Shown: one piece after another, positions 35,470 through 43,927 of the stretch
How positions within the stretch are numbered: position 1 is the stretch's first letter
How the letters are laid out: each line of letters begins with the position of its first letter
Source: DATKQY01 sp035532475
Lineage (GTDB): Bacteria; Actinomycetota; Acidimicrobiia; Acidimicrobiales; Bog-793
Direction: 5' to 3'
DNA length: 64,000 bases
NCBI GenBank assembly: GCA_035532475.1
Contig: DATKQY010000082.1
Span: 62,001-126,000, forward strand
Notes under the pieces: model-generated
Told to the model about the DNA's origin: nothing
The model's database searches: none
What the model saw: the letters and a program-made list of their open reading frames with translations, nothing else
Program-made: the position numbers and the translations under genes

Positions 35470-36180
35470 TCAGGCCCAGGACTCGGGGATGACCCCGGCA
35501 TGTGCGGCCGAGGCCGCGTAGTACGCCCACAGCTTCTCGGCGTGGTGCTGGCGGTCGAAGGTCGAGAGGAACGCCTCGGTCTCGTCCTTGTCGAGCGGCA
35601 GTACCGTGCCGAGGACCGTCGCTTGCGCGAGGGTGTCGGCGTTCTCGACGAAGTGCACCGCGTCGGCGAACAGGGTCGGTACATCCTCGGCGACGACGAC
35701 CTCGCCGTGCGCCCGCAGGAGGGCGCCGTTGGCGCTCCCGAGCGTCAGCGCGAGCGCCGCCCCGAGCGCCGGCGTGTCGATGTGGGCCGCATTGTGATGG
35801 ACGGGGATGCCCGTTGCCCAACGGGCGGCATGGTTCTTGACGGGGACGAGCTCGAGGCCCTGGACGAGGCTGAACAACGTGGTCCGGTCGTGGTGGAAGT
35901 GGACCACGGCGCCCACGTCCTCGCGCCTTTTGTAGATCTCGCTGTGGATGAACAGCTCCGACGGCGGCTTCCCGTCGCCCTCGAGGACCCGGCCATCGAG
36001 GTCGACGACCAGCAGGCGATCGGGCTCAAGCTCCGCGCGGACGTCGGCGACCCGTTGGATCAGGAAGCGGTCTCCCTCCGCCAGGCGGGCGCTCACGTGG
36101 CCGCTGTACTCCATGACCCCTGCCGCCACGAGCATTCTCGTGCACATGGCGATCTCGCTGCGTTGACGATCCAACTTCAC
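35470..36180 (-). CDS. Class II aldolase/adducin family protein 1
   Basis: Zn-dependent aldolase-fold enzyme; members are fuculose-phosphate-type aldolases, dehydratases and, in Gram-positive phthalate pathways, 3,4-dihydroxyphthalate decarboxylases. The 236-residue protein keeps the catalytic Glu of PPSELFIHSEIY, the metal His pair in VVHFHHD and the third His in RAHGEVV. It is divergent from the VOC gene, and the shared intergenic region carries a copy of the CAGAA-N5-TTCT operator. Start GTG 36180 is preceded by AGGGGG. Context favours a decarboxylase or a C-C lyase in aromatic acid catabolism; the substrate cannot be read from the sequence. Confidence 0.82.
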   Translation of the reverse strand: MKLDRQRSEIAMCTRMLVAAGVMEYSGHVSARLAEGDRFLIQRVADVRAELEPDRLLVVDLDGRVLEGDGKPPSELFIHSEIYKRREDVGAVVHFHHDRTTLFSLVQGLELVPVKNHAARWATGIPVHHNAAHIDTPALGAALALTLGSANGALLRAHGEVVVAEDVPTLFADAVHFVENADTLAQATVLGTVLPLDKDETEAFLSTFDRQHHAEKLWAYYAASAAHAGVIPESWA

Positions 36181-36230
36181 GACCCCCTGACGTCGATGTC
36201 CGGACCCGGTACCCGGACGGCATCCGTGCC

Positions 36231-36259
36231 TTGACCGGCCTGTAGCGCAGAACTACTTT
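36231..36259 (+). promoter_or_regulatory. Candidate promoter for the VOC gene
   Basis: TTGACC (36,231-36,236), a 17-base spacer and TACTTT (36,254-36,259). The operator core below overlaps its spacer and -10 box. Confidence 0.4.
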
Positions 36260-36261
36260 CT
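36249..36261. promoter_or_regulatory. Operator copy E: CAGAA-N5-TTCT repeat between aldolase 1 and VOC genes
   Basis: AGAA-CTACT-TTCT preceded by C. It is in the 154-base divergent region and overlaps the -10 box of the VOC promoter, so a bound protein would block it. One of six similar sites in the island. Confidence 0.6.
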
Positions 36262-36334
36262 TCCGCATCGTCACGCTGCGAACTGCCCCACGAAGCGAGG
36301 CTGCCAGGCAGCCGTCCGCCACGGCCCCCATCGC

Positions 36335-36841
36335 ATGACGAGCTCGACCGGCATCACCGGACTCGGTCACGTCGGGCTGTGGGTCGACGACCTCGATGTG
36401 ATGCGGGACTTCTTCGTCGAGGTGCTCGGCCTCACCGTCACCGACGAGGACGCGGAGCTGGGCATGGTGTTCCTCTCGTCGTGTCCCGAAACGGAGCACC
36501 ACGAGATGGTGCTCCAGGCCGGGCGTCGGGCAGCAACGGACACCCGGTTGGTCCACCAGATCTCCTGGCGCGTCGAGAGCATCGAGCAGCTCCAGGCGTT
36601 CGACCGATGCTTCGCTGAGCGGGGCATCAGGGTGCAGCAACGGGTCACCCACGGCAACGCGCTCGGCATCTACTTCTTCGATCCGGAGGGCAACCGGCTC
36701 GAGGTCTACTTCGCGACCGGCGAGGAGGTGCCACAGCCGTTCCGCAAGACGATCAGCATGGACCTCCCGCCCGAGCGGCTGCTCGCGGAGTCGAGGCGCC
36801 TGGTCGACACGGGTGGCGAGCGCTACCAGCCGGCGCCCTGA
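36335..36841 (+). CDS. VOC-family (glyoxalase/extradiol dioxygenase-like) protein
   Basis: Single vicinal-oxygen-chelate unit of 168 residues, related to small type I extradiol dioxygenases and glyoxalases. Metal ligands are visible at the expected places: His in TGLGHVGLWVDDL (about residue 11), His in LVHQISWRVES (about 70) and Glu in NRLEVYF (about 122). DFFVEVLGLTVTDED and ALGIYFFDPEGNR are typical of the fold. The C-terminal 35 residues (from EEVPQPF on) extend past the core. In this neighbourhood it may cleave or isomerise a ring-derived intermediate. Confidence 0.8.
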   Translation: MTSSTGITGLGHVGLWVDDLDVMRDFFVEVLGLTVTDEDAELGMVFLSSCPETEHHEMVLQAGRRAATDTRLVHQISWRVESIEQLQAFDRCFAERGIRVQQRVTHGNALGIYFFDPEGNRLEVYFATGEEVPQPFRKTISMDLPPERLLAESRRLVDTGGERYQPAP

Positions 36842-36853
36842 GCTGGCGCACCG

Positions 36854-36898
36854 CCGGTGACACCGGTCGGCGCCGCGGGGCTGACCTCGTCGGCGCCG
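36854..36898. terminator. Hairpins between convergent VOC and aldolase 2 genes
   Basis: CCGGTG-A-CACCGG (36,854-36,866) is followed by an eight-pair stem CGGCGCCG/CGGCGCCG (36,868-36,875 with 36,891-36,898). Together they fill most of the 89-base gap between two convergent genes; probable bidirectional terminator without T-tract. Confidence 0.4.
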
Positions 36899-36930
36899 GG
36901 TCGGCCCGCCGCCGCACACGACCGCGCCGC

Positions 36931-37665
36931 TCAAGGCTCGAGCACGCCGCGATGGCGTGCCTTTGCCAGGTAGTAGCGCCACACCTGCTCGTCGTTGAAC
37001 GCCGAGCCGAGGTCGGGCAGGTCCTCCAGGTCCTCGTCGGTCACGAGGCTCGCCTCCCGGCCGGTGCCGGTCACGAGGGCCGTCATCCTGGCCAGTGCCG
37101 TGAAGTTCAGTGCGCGCACCACCGCCTGTTGGACGGTCGCGCCGACCGCGGTGAGCCCGTGCCCGCGCAGGACGCACACCGGCGCGTCGCCCATCAGCTC
37201 GACCATCGCGGTCGCACGCTCCCGCCGCCTGACGAGCCCCGCGAAGTCGAGCGTCGGTACGACCCCGGCGAGCTTCATCGCGGGGATGTTGAACGCTCCG
37301 AAGACGGGCCGGTACTCGAGACCGGTGATGCTGCACAGGACGACCTCGGGGGGATGCGCATGGACCACCGCGCCGACCTCGGGTCGGGCGCGGAGCGTCT
37401 CGGTGTGGATCGGCAGCTCGACGGGCAGCCGGTAGGGAGAGCTGGCGTCCTCGAGCTCGCCGTCGAGGCTGGCGAGCTGGATGTCCTCGCGCGACGTGAA
37501 CAGGAGTCCGTGCTCGTGGGGTCCCCGGCAGCGCACGAGCAGCGACGCCTCGTCGACGCGCATGCTCACGTGGCCGAGGACCTCGTCGACGAGGCCCTCC
37601 ATCGCGAGGATGCGGCAGGCGTCCGCGACGAGACCACGTGCCTCGTCGAGATTCGTGGCGATCAT
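36931..37665 (-). CDS. Class II aldolase/adducin family protein 2
   Basis: 244-residue class II aldolase fold with Glu in PVELPIHTETL, His pair in VVHAHPPE and third His in LRGHGLTAVG. Divergent from copies 1 and 3 in most loops, so not a recent duplicate. Its ATG overlaps the stop of the cupin gene by four bases (ATGA), and that pair follows the EutA-like gene, suggesting the order eutA-cupin-aldolase on one transcript. Reaction type (aldolase, decarboxylase or dehydratase) is open. Confidence 0.82.
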   Translation of the reverse strand: MIATNLDEARGLVADACRILAMEGLVDEVLGHVSMRVDEASLLVRCRGPHEHGLLFTSREDIQLASLDGELEDASSPYRLPVELPIHTETLRARPEVGAVVHAHPPEVVLCSITGLEYRPVFGAFNIPAMKLAGVVPTLDFAGLVRRRERATAMVELMGDAPVCVLRGHGLTAVGATVQQAVVRALNFTALARMTALVTGTGREASLVTDEDLEDLPDLGSAFNDEQVWRYYLAKARHRGVLEP

Positions 37666-38795
37666 CGGGCGTGGCTGCCGGCGGTGACCGTACCGGGAGG
37701 GTCCATCGTGCTCTCGACGCCCACCTCGGCGAGACGCTCGAGGTAGAGCTGGCGGATCCGCGGGTCTTCGTCGGCGTAGTCGATCTGCCGGCCCCCCTCC
37801 TTCAGGCCCTTGTCGACACCGAGGAAGTGGCGGTGTCGCTCCTCCGTGAAGGGATAGCGCAGGCCGCCGTAGGCGACGGCGAGGTACCGGACGGGCTCAG
37901 GAGCGGTGTTGAAGTGCTGGTGGAACATCTGGTCCGGCGGTGCGTAGACGACGCCGTGGCGCCAGTCGATCCTCTGGTAGTCCTCGTCGCCCTCGTACCA
38001 GAGCAGGCTGTAGCCGTGGCCGATCACGGTGAAGACGTGAAAGTCGGGACCGTGGCGGTGCGCCTTTTTGTAGGTGCCGACCGGCATCTCCGAGACGTGC
38101 GCGTGCATGGTCGCATCCGCCAGGACGAGCTTCAAGTTGCGGCTGCGCGCGCCGCGGGCCGCCCACGCCGGCAGGTCGAAGTTGGCGAGGTCCGGCACGA
38201 AGTTCGTCTCCCACATGTGCCGACCGGGGGCGACGCCGATGAAGTCCCCTTCGCCCTGGAACCGCTGGTCATCACCGAAGCGCTCCTCGAAGCCCCACGG
38301 GTTGTCGAAGATGAAGCGCTGCTGGCGGAAGACCTTCATCACGAGGGGCAAGCTCGTGACCGACGCCAGGCGAGCCGGTTCGCTCCCGCTGCTGTTGAAG
38401 TGACGGTAGCGAGCGTTGAGCGGGAGCCCGAACACGCTGCGGGTGCCCCACTCGAAGGTGTGCTGACGCCCGTCGGACCGTTCCACCGTCGTGCTTCCGT
38501 GACCCGACAGGACGTAGACGACCTCTTCGTAGAGGTGCCGTTGCGAGTCGGTCGCGCCGCCTGGCGGCAGCTCGGTCACGACGACGTTCACATAGTCGCC
38601 GCGCCCTTGAAGGTGGACGAGGGCGCCGGGGACGCCGAGGAGGTCCCAGTGGGCGGTCTCGACGGACAGCAGGTCGACGCCGAAGTCCTCCACGACGGGC
38701 ACGCCTTGCACCTCGGCCCAGCGCGCGTACGGATCGACCAGCAGCTTGCCTTCCGCCGCCGCCGCGGCGATGAGCTCGTCGACGTCATCCCCCAT
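37662..38795 (-). CDS. Bicupin protein 1, dioxygenase-like
   Basis: 377-residue protein with two cupin domains. The first has SQRHLYEEVVYVLSGHGSTTVE (about 98-119); the second has KKAHRHGPDFHVFTVIGHGYS and PPDQMFHQHFNTAPEPVRY (about 255-325) with a full set of metal His/Glu candidates. Architecture resembles gentisate 1,2-dioxygenase-type bicupins but is diverged, so decarboxylase or isomerase roles remain possible. The ATG is preceded by GGGAG about eight bases upstream; longer in-frame extensions run into the EutA-like gene and have no support. It is translationally coupled to aldolase 2. Confidence 0.78.
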   Translation of the reverse strand: MGDDVDELIAAAAAEGKLLVDPYARWAEVQGVPVVEDFGVDLLSVETAHWDLLGVPGALVHLQGRGDYVNVVVTELPPGGATDSQRHLYEEVVYVLSGHGSTTVERSDGRQHTFEWGTRSVFGLPLNARYRHFNSSGSEPARLASVTSLPLVMKVFRQQRFIFDNPWGFEERFGDDQRFQGEGDFIGVAPGRHMWETNFVPDLANFDLPAWAARGARSRNLKLVLADATMHAHVSEMPVGTYKKAHRHGPDFHVFTVIGHGYSLLWYEGDEDYQRIDWRHGVVYAPPDQMFHQHFNTAPEPVRYLAVAYGGLRYPFTEERHRHFLGVDKGLKEGGRQIDYADEDPRIRQLYLERLAEVGVESTMDPPGTVTAGSHAR

Positions 38796-38905
38796 GTGTC
38801 CCGCTCCCTTCCCTTCGCACGGCCGTGCTCGCGCTGGCCGGCGCGGCACACCCTGTCTTTTCGTGCCCGGCATGTTTGGTCCGCGCTGCGCGGCGATCCA
38901 CCCGC

Positions 38906-40474
38906 TCAGGCCGCGAACACGAGCGACTTCACGACGACGGGCACGACGCCGCTCGGCTCGCGGCGGGCGGCGACGTCGATGAAGTCCAGACTCCCAAGCT
39001 CGAGGCCGTCGATGCAGACGACGACCGGCCGGGACAGCCCCACCTCGTCGCGCAGCACACGCCCGAGCGACTCGCCGAGGTCGCGATCGATGACGACGAC
39101 GAGCAGGGAGACGAGGCTCGCTGGCCCGCCGCTGAGGGCGTCGCCGATGCCGCCAGCCAGCGCGAGGAGGCGCGCGTGCGACGGGTCGCCGGCCCAGGAG
39201 AAGGCCAGCGCGAAGCCCCTCGCGTCCTCGATGGACTCGGCGCGGCGCTCGATCGCGCGTCGGACGGCCTCGGCGACGATCGAGCGGTCGAACGGCGCCG
39301 TCAGATCGACGACCGGTCGGAGGACGGGGAGGCCGTGGGCTGGCAGGTCCGCCTCGTCGGGGACGAGCACGGTGCTCCCGCTCACCTGGGTGCTGAACTG
39401 CGACGCTCCGATCACGGTCGCTCTGATGCCGTGCGCCGCCGGCAAGCGCCGGGGTGCGCCGCCACGTCCGCTCCAGACCTCGTCGACCGCCCGCGCGAGG
39501 GACGCGCCGAGATCGCCAAAGCCGCGGTGCTCGCGGCCGTAGAGGTATTCGGAGACTCCGCCGGAGAGCGTGACGAAGCGCGCCGGCGGGCCCGCCAATG
39601 GCTCGGTGAGCCACGGAGGATCCTCCTGCTCGTCGACGGCCCACCCGCAGATCGCAGCCACGAGAACCTCCGCCATCCGGCGCGCGATGTGCCGTTCCAG
39701 CTCCTCGGTGAAGAAGGCGCCGATCTCGAGGTCCGTCGCGGCGTCGCCGGCGAACCATCGGGCCGAGGGCTCCACCCGTTCGATCCTGCGCTGCGCGTCC
39801 CATGCCACGAGGCGCCCGCCGAGGCCGAGCGCGGCCGTCGAGACGACGGCTCCGCCTGCGACGAGGGCGAGCTTGGCGGTCCCCCCGCCGACGTCCACGT
39901 TGAGCAGGGGCTCAGCCGTGTGCCTCGACATCTCGACCGTCCCGGATCCGTGCGCCGCAAGCTCCGCCTCCATGTGGTGGCCCGCGGCCGCGCAGACGAA
40001 TCTTCCGGCGTCACGGGCGACCGCGTCCGCTACTGCACGCGAGTTCGCCCGCTCGAGCGCCGTGCCCGTCAACAGCACCGCTCCGGTGTCGACCGTTTCG
40101 AGGGGGATGCCCGACTCGGTCCCCCACGAGGCGAGGAAGGCCGAGAGGGCCTCGGCGTCGATGAGCGCGGTGCCTCGGTATGGCGTGAGCACCACCGGGG
40201 AGCGCCAGAGCGACTCCCGGCTGCTGACGACGTAACGGCTCGACAAGGCGCTGGCGAGCCGCTCGAGCCGGACTCTGGCGAACATGGCGTGGGAGGTCGA
40301 GGAGCCTACGTCGATGCCGACCGTGAGCAGCTCGACGGCTTCGACGTCCGCGATCGGCCGAGCGTGAGGGGGCGGGCCGGACGCCTCGGTGGCGAGTGGG
40401 ACTCCACCGCCGTCCGCGTGCACCGGCGGGGGGACGCGCGTCCTGCTGGCGGTCGTGGTTGGCGGCAACGTCAC
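38906..40474 (-). CDS. EutA-like reactivating factor (orphan)
   Basis: Actin-fold ATPase of the EutA family, whose known member restores ethanolamine ammonia-lyase by swapping damaged cobalamin. The 522-residue protein has phosphate-1 motif TVGIDVGSSTSHAMFARVRL (about 51-70), VYRSP-type region SLWRSPVVLTPYRG, DTGAVLLTGTALERANS, phosphate-2 motif LLNVDVGGGTAKLALV and ARFVTLSGGVSEYLYGRE, all in EutA order. No EutB, EutC or other B12 enzyme is in the window. Start GTG 40474 lies 17 bases after a predicted transcription start; the first 45 residues are low complexity, so a later start is possible. Opens a unit running to the cupin and aldolase genes. Confidence 0.8.
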   Translation of the reverse strand: MTLPPTTTASRTRVPPPVHADGGGVPLATEASGPPPHARPIADVEAVELLTVGIDVGSSTSHAMFARVRLERLASALSSRYVVSSRESLWRSPVVLTPYRGTALIDAEALSAFLASWGTESGIPLETVDTGAVLLTGTALERANSRAVADAVARDAGRFVCAAAGHHMEAELAAHGSGTVEMSRHTAEPLLNVDVGGGTAKLALVAGGAVVSTAALGLGGRLVAWDAQRRIERVEPSARWFAGDAATDLEIGAFFTEELERHIARRMAEVLVAAICGWAVDEQEDPPWLTEPLAGPPARFVTLSGGVSEYLYGREHRGFGDLGASLARAVDEVWSGRGGAPRRLPAAHGIRATVIGASQFSTQVSGSTVLVPDEADLPAHGLPVLRPVVDLTAPFDRSIVAEAVRRAIERRAESIEDARGFALAFSWAGDPSHARLLALAGGIGDALSGGPASLVSLLVVVIDRDLGESLGRVLRDEVGLSRPVVVCIDGLELGSLDFIDVAARREPSGVVPVVVKSLVFAA

Positions 40475-40482
40475 CCTCTCGC

Positions 40483-40495
40483 AGAATCGACTTCT
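40483..40495. promoter_or_regulatory. Operator copy D: CAGAA-N5-TTCT repeat at the eutA-like promoter
   Basis: AGAA-TCGAC-TTCT preceded by C, nine bases before the GTG of the EutA-like gene and covering its predicted transcription start. It lies in the divergent region shared with the iclR gene, so it may also serve autoregulation. Confidence 0.65.
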
Positions 40496-40497
40496 AC

Positions 40498-40527
40498 ATC
40501 ATGGGAAGGCGTTCCGCGTATTGTCAA
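40498..40527 (-). promoter_or_regulatory. Promoter of the eutA-like unit
   Basis: On the minus strand TTGACA (40,527-40,522), an 18-base spacer and CATGAT (40,503-40,498). Predicted start near 40,491, inside operator D. Confidence 0.55.
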
Positions 40528-40666
40528 CCGCACCGGCGATCGTGGCGACGATTGCCGCCGATGCCGCAGGAGGCCAGCGAGGGGCGCTCTGGCGCCAAAC
40601 GAAGGTGCTTCTGCAAGCTGCGGCGCGGTATGCTCTGTTCGTGCGCCAAGCTTCCCACCAGCCGCG

Positions 40667-41467
40667 ATGACCGCCCTGAAGGAAGAGGCGGCGGAGCGCG
40701 GGGACGGTCGTACGCGACCCAACTACCCGATCGAGTCCGTCGACAACGTCCTGCGGCTGCTGCTGCTCATCGAAGAGCGCGGCCAGATCCGTGTCTCGGA
40801 GGCCAGCAGCGAGCTCGGGACGGCGGTCTCGACGGCGCACCGCCTCCTCGCGATGCTGCAGCACCACAAGTTCGTCCAGCAGGATCCTGTCACGAAGGTG
40901 TACGCGCCGGGCCCCGTGTTCGTCCGGCTCGGCCTGAGCGCCGTGCGCGACATGGACATCCGCGCGATCGCTCGACCCTTCCTCGTGAAGCTCCGCGACG
41001 AGGTGGGCGAGACCGTGCACCTGGCGCTCCCGCAGGACGACCAGGTGCTGTTCGTCGACTCGGTCGAGACCCCAAAGGCGCTCCGAGTCTCGTCCCGGAT
41101 CGGCACCTCGATGTGGGCGCACTGCACTTCGGTCGGCAAGGCGTATCTCGCCTGTCAGAGCGACGAACGCGTACTCGAGCTCTACCCGTCGATCGAGCTG
41201 CCGGCGATCACGAGGCACTCGATCACCTCGAGGTCGCGACTGTTCGCCGAGCTCGAGGAGGTCCGCAAGCGGGGCTTTGCCGAGAACGCCGACGAGAGCG
41301 AGGACGGCGTCGGCTCGGTCGGCGTGGCGATCCTCGACCGTGAGAAGCGCCCAGTGGCCTGCATCAGCGTCTCGGCGCCCACCTCACGGCTCACCCCCGA
41401 GGCACGGGCCGAGATCCTCGCGGCGACGACGCGGGCTGCTGCCAGCATCGAGCTGCTGCTTCCCTGA
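40667..41467 (+). CDS. IclR-family transcriptional regulator
   Basis: 266-residue regulator with an N-terminal winged helix-turn-helix (about 20-80; NVLRLLLLIEERGQIRVSEA then TAVSTAHRLLAMLQHHKFV) and a C-terminal GAF-like effector domain (about 90-262; GETVHLALPQDDQVLFVDSVE, GTSMWAHCTSVGKAYLA, GFAENADESEDGVGSVGVAI). IclR proteins commonly control aromatic acid catabolism by binding short inverted repeats. It is the only regulator found in the island, is divergent from the EutA-like unit and stands next to operator copies D and A. The ATG at 40667 gives the standard N terminus. Both the effector and whether it represses or activates are unknown; promoter geometry points to repression. Confidence 0.92.
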   Translation: MTALKEEAAERGDGRTRPNYPIESVDNVLRLLLLIEERGQIRVSEASSELGTAVSTAHRLLAMLQHHKFVQQDPVTKVYAPGPVFVRLGLSAVRDMDIRAIARPFLVKLRDEVGETVHLALPQDDQVLFVDSVETPKALRVSSRIGTSMWAHCTSVGKAYLACQSDERVLELYPSIELPAITRHSITSRSRLFAELEEVRKRGFAENADESEDGVGSVGVAILDREKRPVACISVSAPTSRLTPEARAEILAATTRAAASIELLLP

Positions 41468-41514
41468 CGCTTCGCGCGCGGGCGTGCCGGAAAGGGCACG
41501 GACAACGGCTCTTC

Positions 41515-41543
41515 TTGACAGCGCGGGTCAGCGTTCGTAGATT
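41515..41543 (+). promoter_or_regulatory. Strong sigma70-like promoter of the cyclodeaminase-cupin-decarboxylase unit
   Basis: TTGACA (41,515-41,520), a 17-base spacer and TAGATT (41,538-41,543). This is the best promoter match in the window; predicted start near 41,550, inside operator A. Confidence 0.7.
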
Positions 41544-41546
41544 CAC

Positions 41547-41567
41547 GCAAAGAAAGAGATTCTTTGC
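41547..41567. promoter_or_regulatory. Operator copy A: perfect palindrome GCAAAGAA-N5-TTCTTTGC
   Basis: Eight-base perfect arms with spacer AGAGA, covering the predicted transcription start. The AGAA-N5-TTCT core is shared with five other sites. It lies 80 bases downstream of the iclR stop. Confidence 0.72.
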
Positions 41568-41568
41568 A

Positions 41569-41697
41569 ATGCTCGTCCATGGGGCGTGCAGGGGGACCCG
41601 GTACGGCCGAGGCCGCGCGCGGGCGAGCGCCATCCTGCGACGAGGGGGGCACGAAGGCGTGAGACACATCCGGACCGCCGGCGAGTGCCCGACGTGA
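41569..41697 (+). CDS. Possible 42-residue leader peptide upstream of the cyclodeaminase gene
   Basis: An ATG directly after operator A opens a 42-codon frame, Arg/Gly/Ala-rich, whose TGA overlaps the GTG of the next gene (GTGA). A purine-rich GAGGGGGG precedes a later in-frame GTG at 41,659 that would give only 12 residues. The stop/start overlap matches the coupling used across this island. It has no recognisable homology and may be chance in GC-rich DNA. Confidence 0.22.
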   Translation: MLVHGACRGTRYGRGRARASAILRRGGHEGVRHIRTAGECPT

Positions 41698-42755
41698 ACC
41701 AGCCGCCCGTGTGGATCTCGGAGGCAGAGGTCGTGCAGCTCATGGACCTCAGCGGAGCCGTCACCGCGCTCGAGGCCGGCTTCGCGGCCGAGGGCGGCGG
41801 CAGCGCCGTGGCAATGCACAAGACGATGGCGAGCTTCGGGGCTCACGCCACGCTCCACGCCATCGGCGCCGCGTTCGAATCCGCAGGCATCGTGGGGACG
41901 AAGACCTGGGCGCACACGCCCGGGGGTGCGGCACCGCACCTGTTGCTCTTCGACGCCGGTGACGGCTCGCTCGCCGCGGTGATCGAGGCGTTCGCGCTCG
42001 GTCAGATGCGCACGGCGGGGACGGCCGCGCTCGCCACCGATCGCCTTGCCCGCTCCGACGCCTCCCGCCTCGGCATGGTCGGCACGGGCAAGCAGGCGCT
42101 CGCCCAGGTCGCAGCGGTGGCGTGCGTGCGCCCCGTCGAACACGTGACGTGCTTCGGCCGCGACCGCGAGAAGGCAGCGCGCTTCGCGCAGGGCGTGCGG
42201 GAGGAGCTCGGCCTCGAGTGCAGCGTGGCGGCGTCGGCCGCGGAGGCGGTCGCGACGGCGGACGTGGTGACGTTCGCGACGAGAGCGACGCAGCCCGTCG
42301 TCTCGACGAAGGACGTGCCCGCAGGCGCCCATGTGAACGCGATCGGCGCGATCGCGCTCGACCGGATGGAGTTCGAGCCGGACCTACTCGAGCGCTGCGA
42401 TGTCGTGGCGACCGACAGCCTGCCCCAGGCGCGTGCGCTCTCCACGGAACTGCGGGAGTACTTCGACTCGGGCAAGGGGGAGTGGGCGAGTGTCCGCGAG
42501 GTCGCCGACCTCGTCGTCGAGGGCGCGCGCCGACCCGTTGGCGCCGATCTCACGCTGTTCAAAGGCATGGGTTCGGGCATCGAGGACCTGGCGCTTGGGA
42601 TCGCGATCCTCGAACGTGCCCGTGTCGCACGCCTCGGATCGATCATCGCCAGCGCGGAGCTGCCGCGCCCAAGGCCGCGCCTTGTTCGCACGCCGGCCGT
42701 CGACGGTCACTACGAAGCGGAACTAGAGAGGAAAGGTGCTCCCGATGAGGACTGA
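41694..42755 (+). CDS. Ornithine cyclodeaminase/mu-crystallin family protein
   Basis: NAD(P)-binding protein of the OCD family, whose members include ornithine cyclodeaminase, alanine dehydrogenase and imine reductases. The 353-residue product has the family's N-terminal dimer domain, Rossmann motif GMVGTGKQALAQ (about 126-137), GQMRTAGTAALATDRLA and HVNAIGAIALDRMEFEPDLL. The start is taken as GTG 41694, overlapping the stop of a small upstream frame; GTG 41685 is three codons earlier. Its 3' end overlaps the next gene by 11 bases. In a catabolic setting it could reduce or form a cyclic imine or act on an amino acid product; the exact reaction is unknown. Confidence 0.84.
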   Translation: MNQPPVWISEAEVVQLMDLSGAVTALEAGFAAEGGGSAVAMHKTMASFGAHATLHAIGAAFESAGIVGTKTWAHTPGGAAPHLLLFDAGDGSLAAVIEAFALGQMRTAGTAALATDRLARSDASRLGMVGTGKQALAQVAAVACVRPVEHVTCFGRDREKAARFAQGVREELGLECSVAASAAEAVATADVVTFATRATQPVVSTKDVPAGAHVNAIGAIALDRMEFEPDLLERCDVVATDSLPQARALSTELREYFDSGKGEWASVREVADLVVEGARRPVGADLTLFKGMGSGIEDLALGIAILERARVARLGSIIASAELPRPRPRLVRTPAVDGHYEAELERKGAPDED

Positions 42756-43869
42756 CGGCCCTGCTGTCGCGGATTCGGCACTCGCCGCGAGATTCATCGA
42801 CCGCGTCGACTCTTCCGTGCCTGCGATCGAGGAAGGGATCTGGCCACCGCTCGTCGTTCCGGGCGCCGATATCGCCGCGGAGGTGGAGCGCCTGGCGTCC
42901 CTGCCCGCTCCGGCCAACGGCCGGCGGGCGTCGATGATCGTGCACCCGCTCGCCGAGGAGCCCGGTCTCGGCCTCGCGCCCGGGATCCGGGTGACCCTCG
43001 AGGTCCTGCTGCCCGGCGAACGCACCGCACCGATCCGGCACAACTCCTCCCAGGTGTGCTTCTGCATCGAGGGTGCCGGCTTCGCGGTGGTCGGCCACAA
43101 GCGGATCGACTTCGGGCGATACGACGTTTGGTGCACCCCGGCCCTGTCGACGTACGTTCACGTGAACGACGGCGCACAGCGGCAGGTCCGCCTGACCTAC
43201 TCGAACGCCGCCCTGCTCGAGAAGCTGAAGGTGCACTTCGTCGACGAGCACCCTCCCGAGGATCCGGTCGTCCCGGCCGTCGAGGAGGATGGGGGGGGCG
43301 AGCAGAGCGCGGTACGTGACATCTTCCCGCTCGGTATGGACGGGGCGATGCTGATGCCCTACGAGCGGCTGATCAACCCCGACATCGTCGAGCAGCAGCC
43401 CCTGCACTGGCCCTGGGCCGAGGTCAAGCGCGAGCTCGACAAGTTGAGCGCCCTTGGGGCCCAGTACCGCGGCAGGCGCCTGTATCTGCTCTACAACCCG
43501 GCGACAGGTCGCACCAACGGCACGACGAACAGCTTCTTCGCGACCATGACCGTCAGGCCTCCGGGCATCGTCGACCGCCCGCACCGCCATGCCGCCGCCG
43601 CGATCAACTACTTCTTCTCCGGTTCAGGCTGGAGCCGCGTCGGTGGTCGGCGCTACGAGTGGTCGGCCGGCGACCTCATGCTGACCGCGCCGGGCTGGGC
43701 GATCCACAACCACGCCTCGAACGACGAGGCGGTGTACGAGCTCACCATTCAGGACAGCCCGCACCACATCGCCCTCGATTCACTGATGTGGCAGGAGGAC
43801 TTGAGCCTTTCGCCGCGGCTCCTCGGCTCGCAGCGGGGCTTTGCGACGAACCGCGCGGAGATCTTGTGA
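42745..43869 (+). CDS. Bicupin protein 2, gentisate 1,2-dioxygenase-like
   Basis: 374-residue bicupin. The first domain has IRHNSSQVCFCIEGAGFAVV (about 96-115), with few metal ligands; the second has DRPHRHAAAAINYFFSGSGW (about 275-294), GGRRYEWSAGDLMLTAPGW and HNHASNDEAVYELTI, which keeps a complete His-rich iron site. This one-active-domain layout is typical of gentisate and related dioxygenases. Start is ATG 42745 with GGAAAGG upstream; it overlaps the cyclodeaminase gene by 11 bases, so both are co-translated. It may cleave a hydroxylated ring carboxylate. Confidence 0.8.
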   Translation: MRTDGPAVADSALAARFIDRVDSSVPAIEEGIWPPLVVPGADIAAEVERLASLPAPANGRRASMIVHPLAEEPGLGLAPGIRVTLEVLLPGERTAPIRHNSSQVCFCIEGAGFAVVGHKRIDFGRYDVWCTPALSTYVHVNDGAQRQVRLTYSNAALLEKLKVHFVDEHPPEDPVVPAVEEDGGGEQSAVRDIFPLGMDGAMLMPYERLINPDIVEQQPLHWPWAEVKRELDKLSALGAQYRGRRLYLLYNPATGRTNGTTNSFFATMTVRPPGIVDRPHRHAAAAINYFFSGSGWSRVGGRRYEWSAGDLMLTAPGWAIHNHASNDEAVYELTIQDSPHHIALDSLMWQEDLSLSPRLLGSQRGFATNRAEIL

Positions 43870-43927
43870 GCGAGTCCGATCGACGGCGAGCCACAGAGAT
43901 GCGCCTCGGACGCGGAGCGCTGGCGCC

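Noticed and set aside
38906..40474. EutA-like gene as part of an ethanolamine utilisation operon
   Set aside because: No eutB, eutC, microcompartment or transporter genes of that pathway are present next to it.
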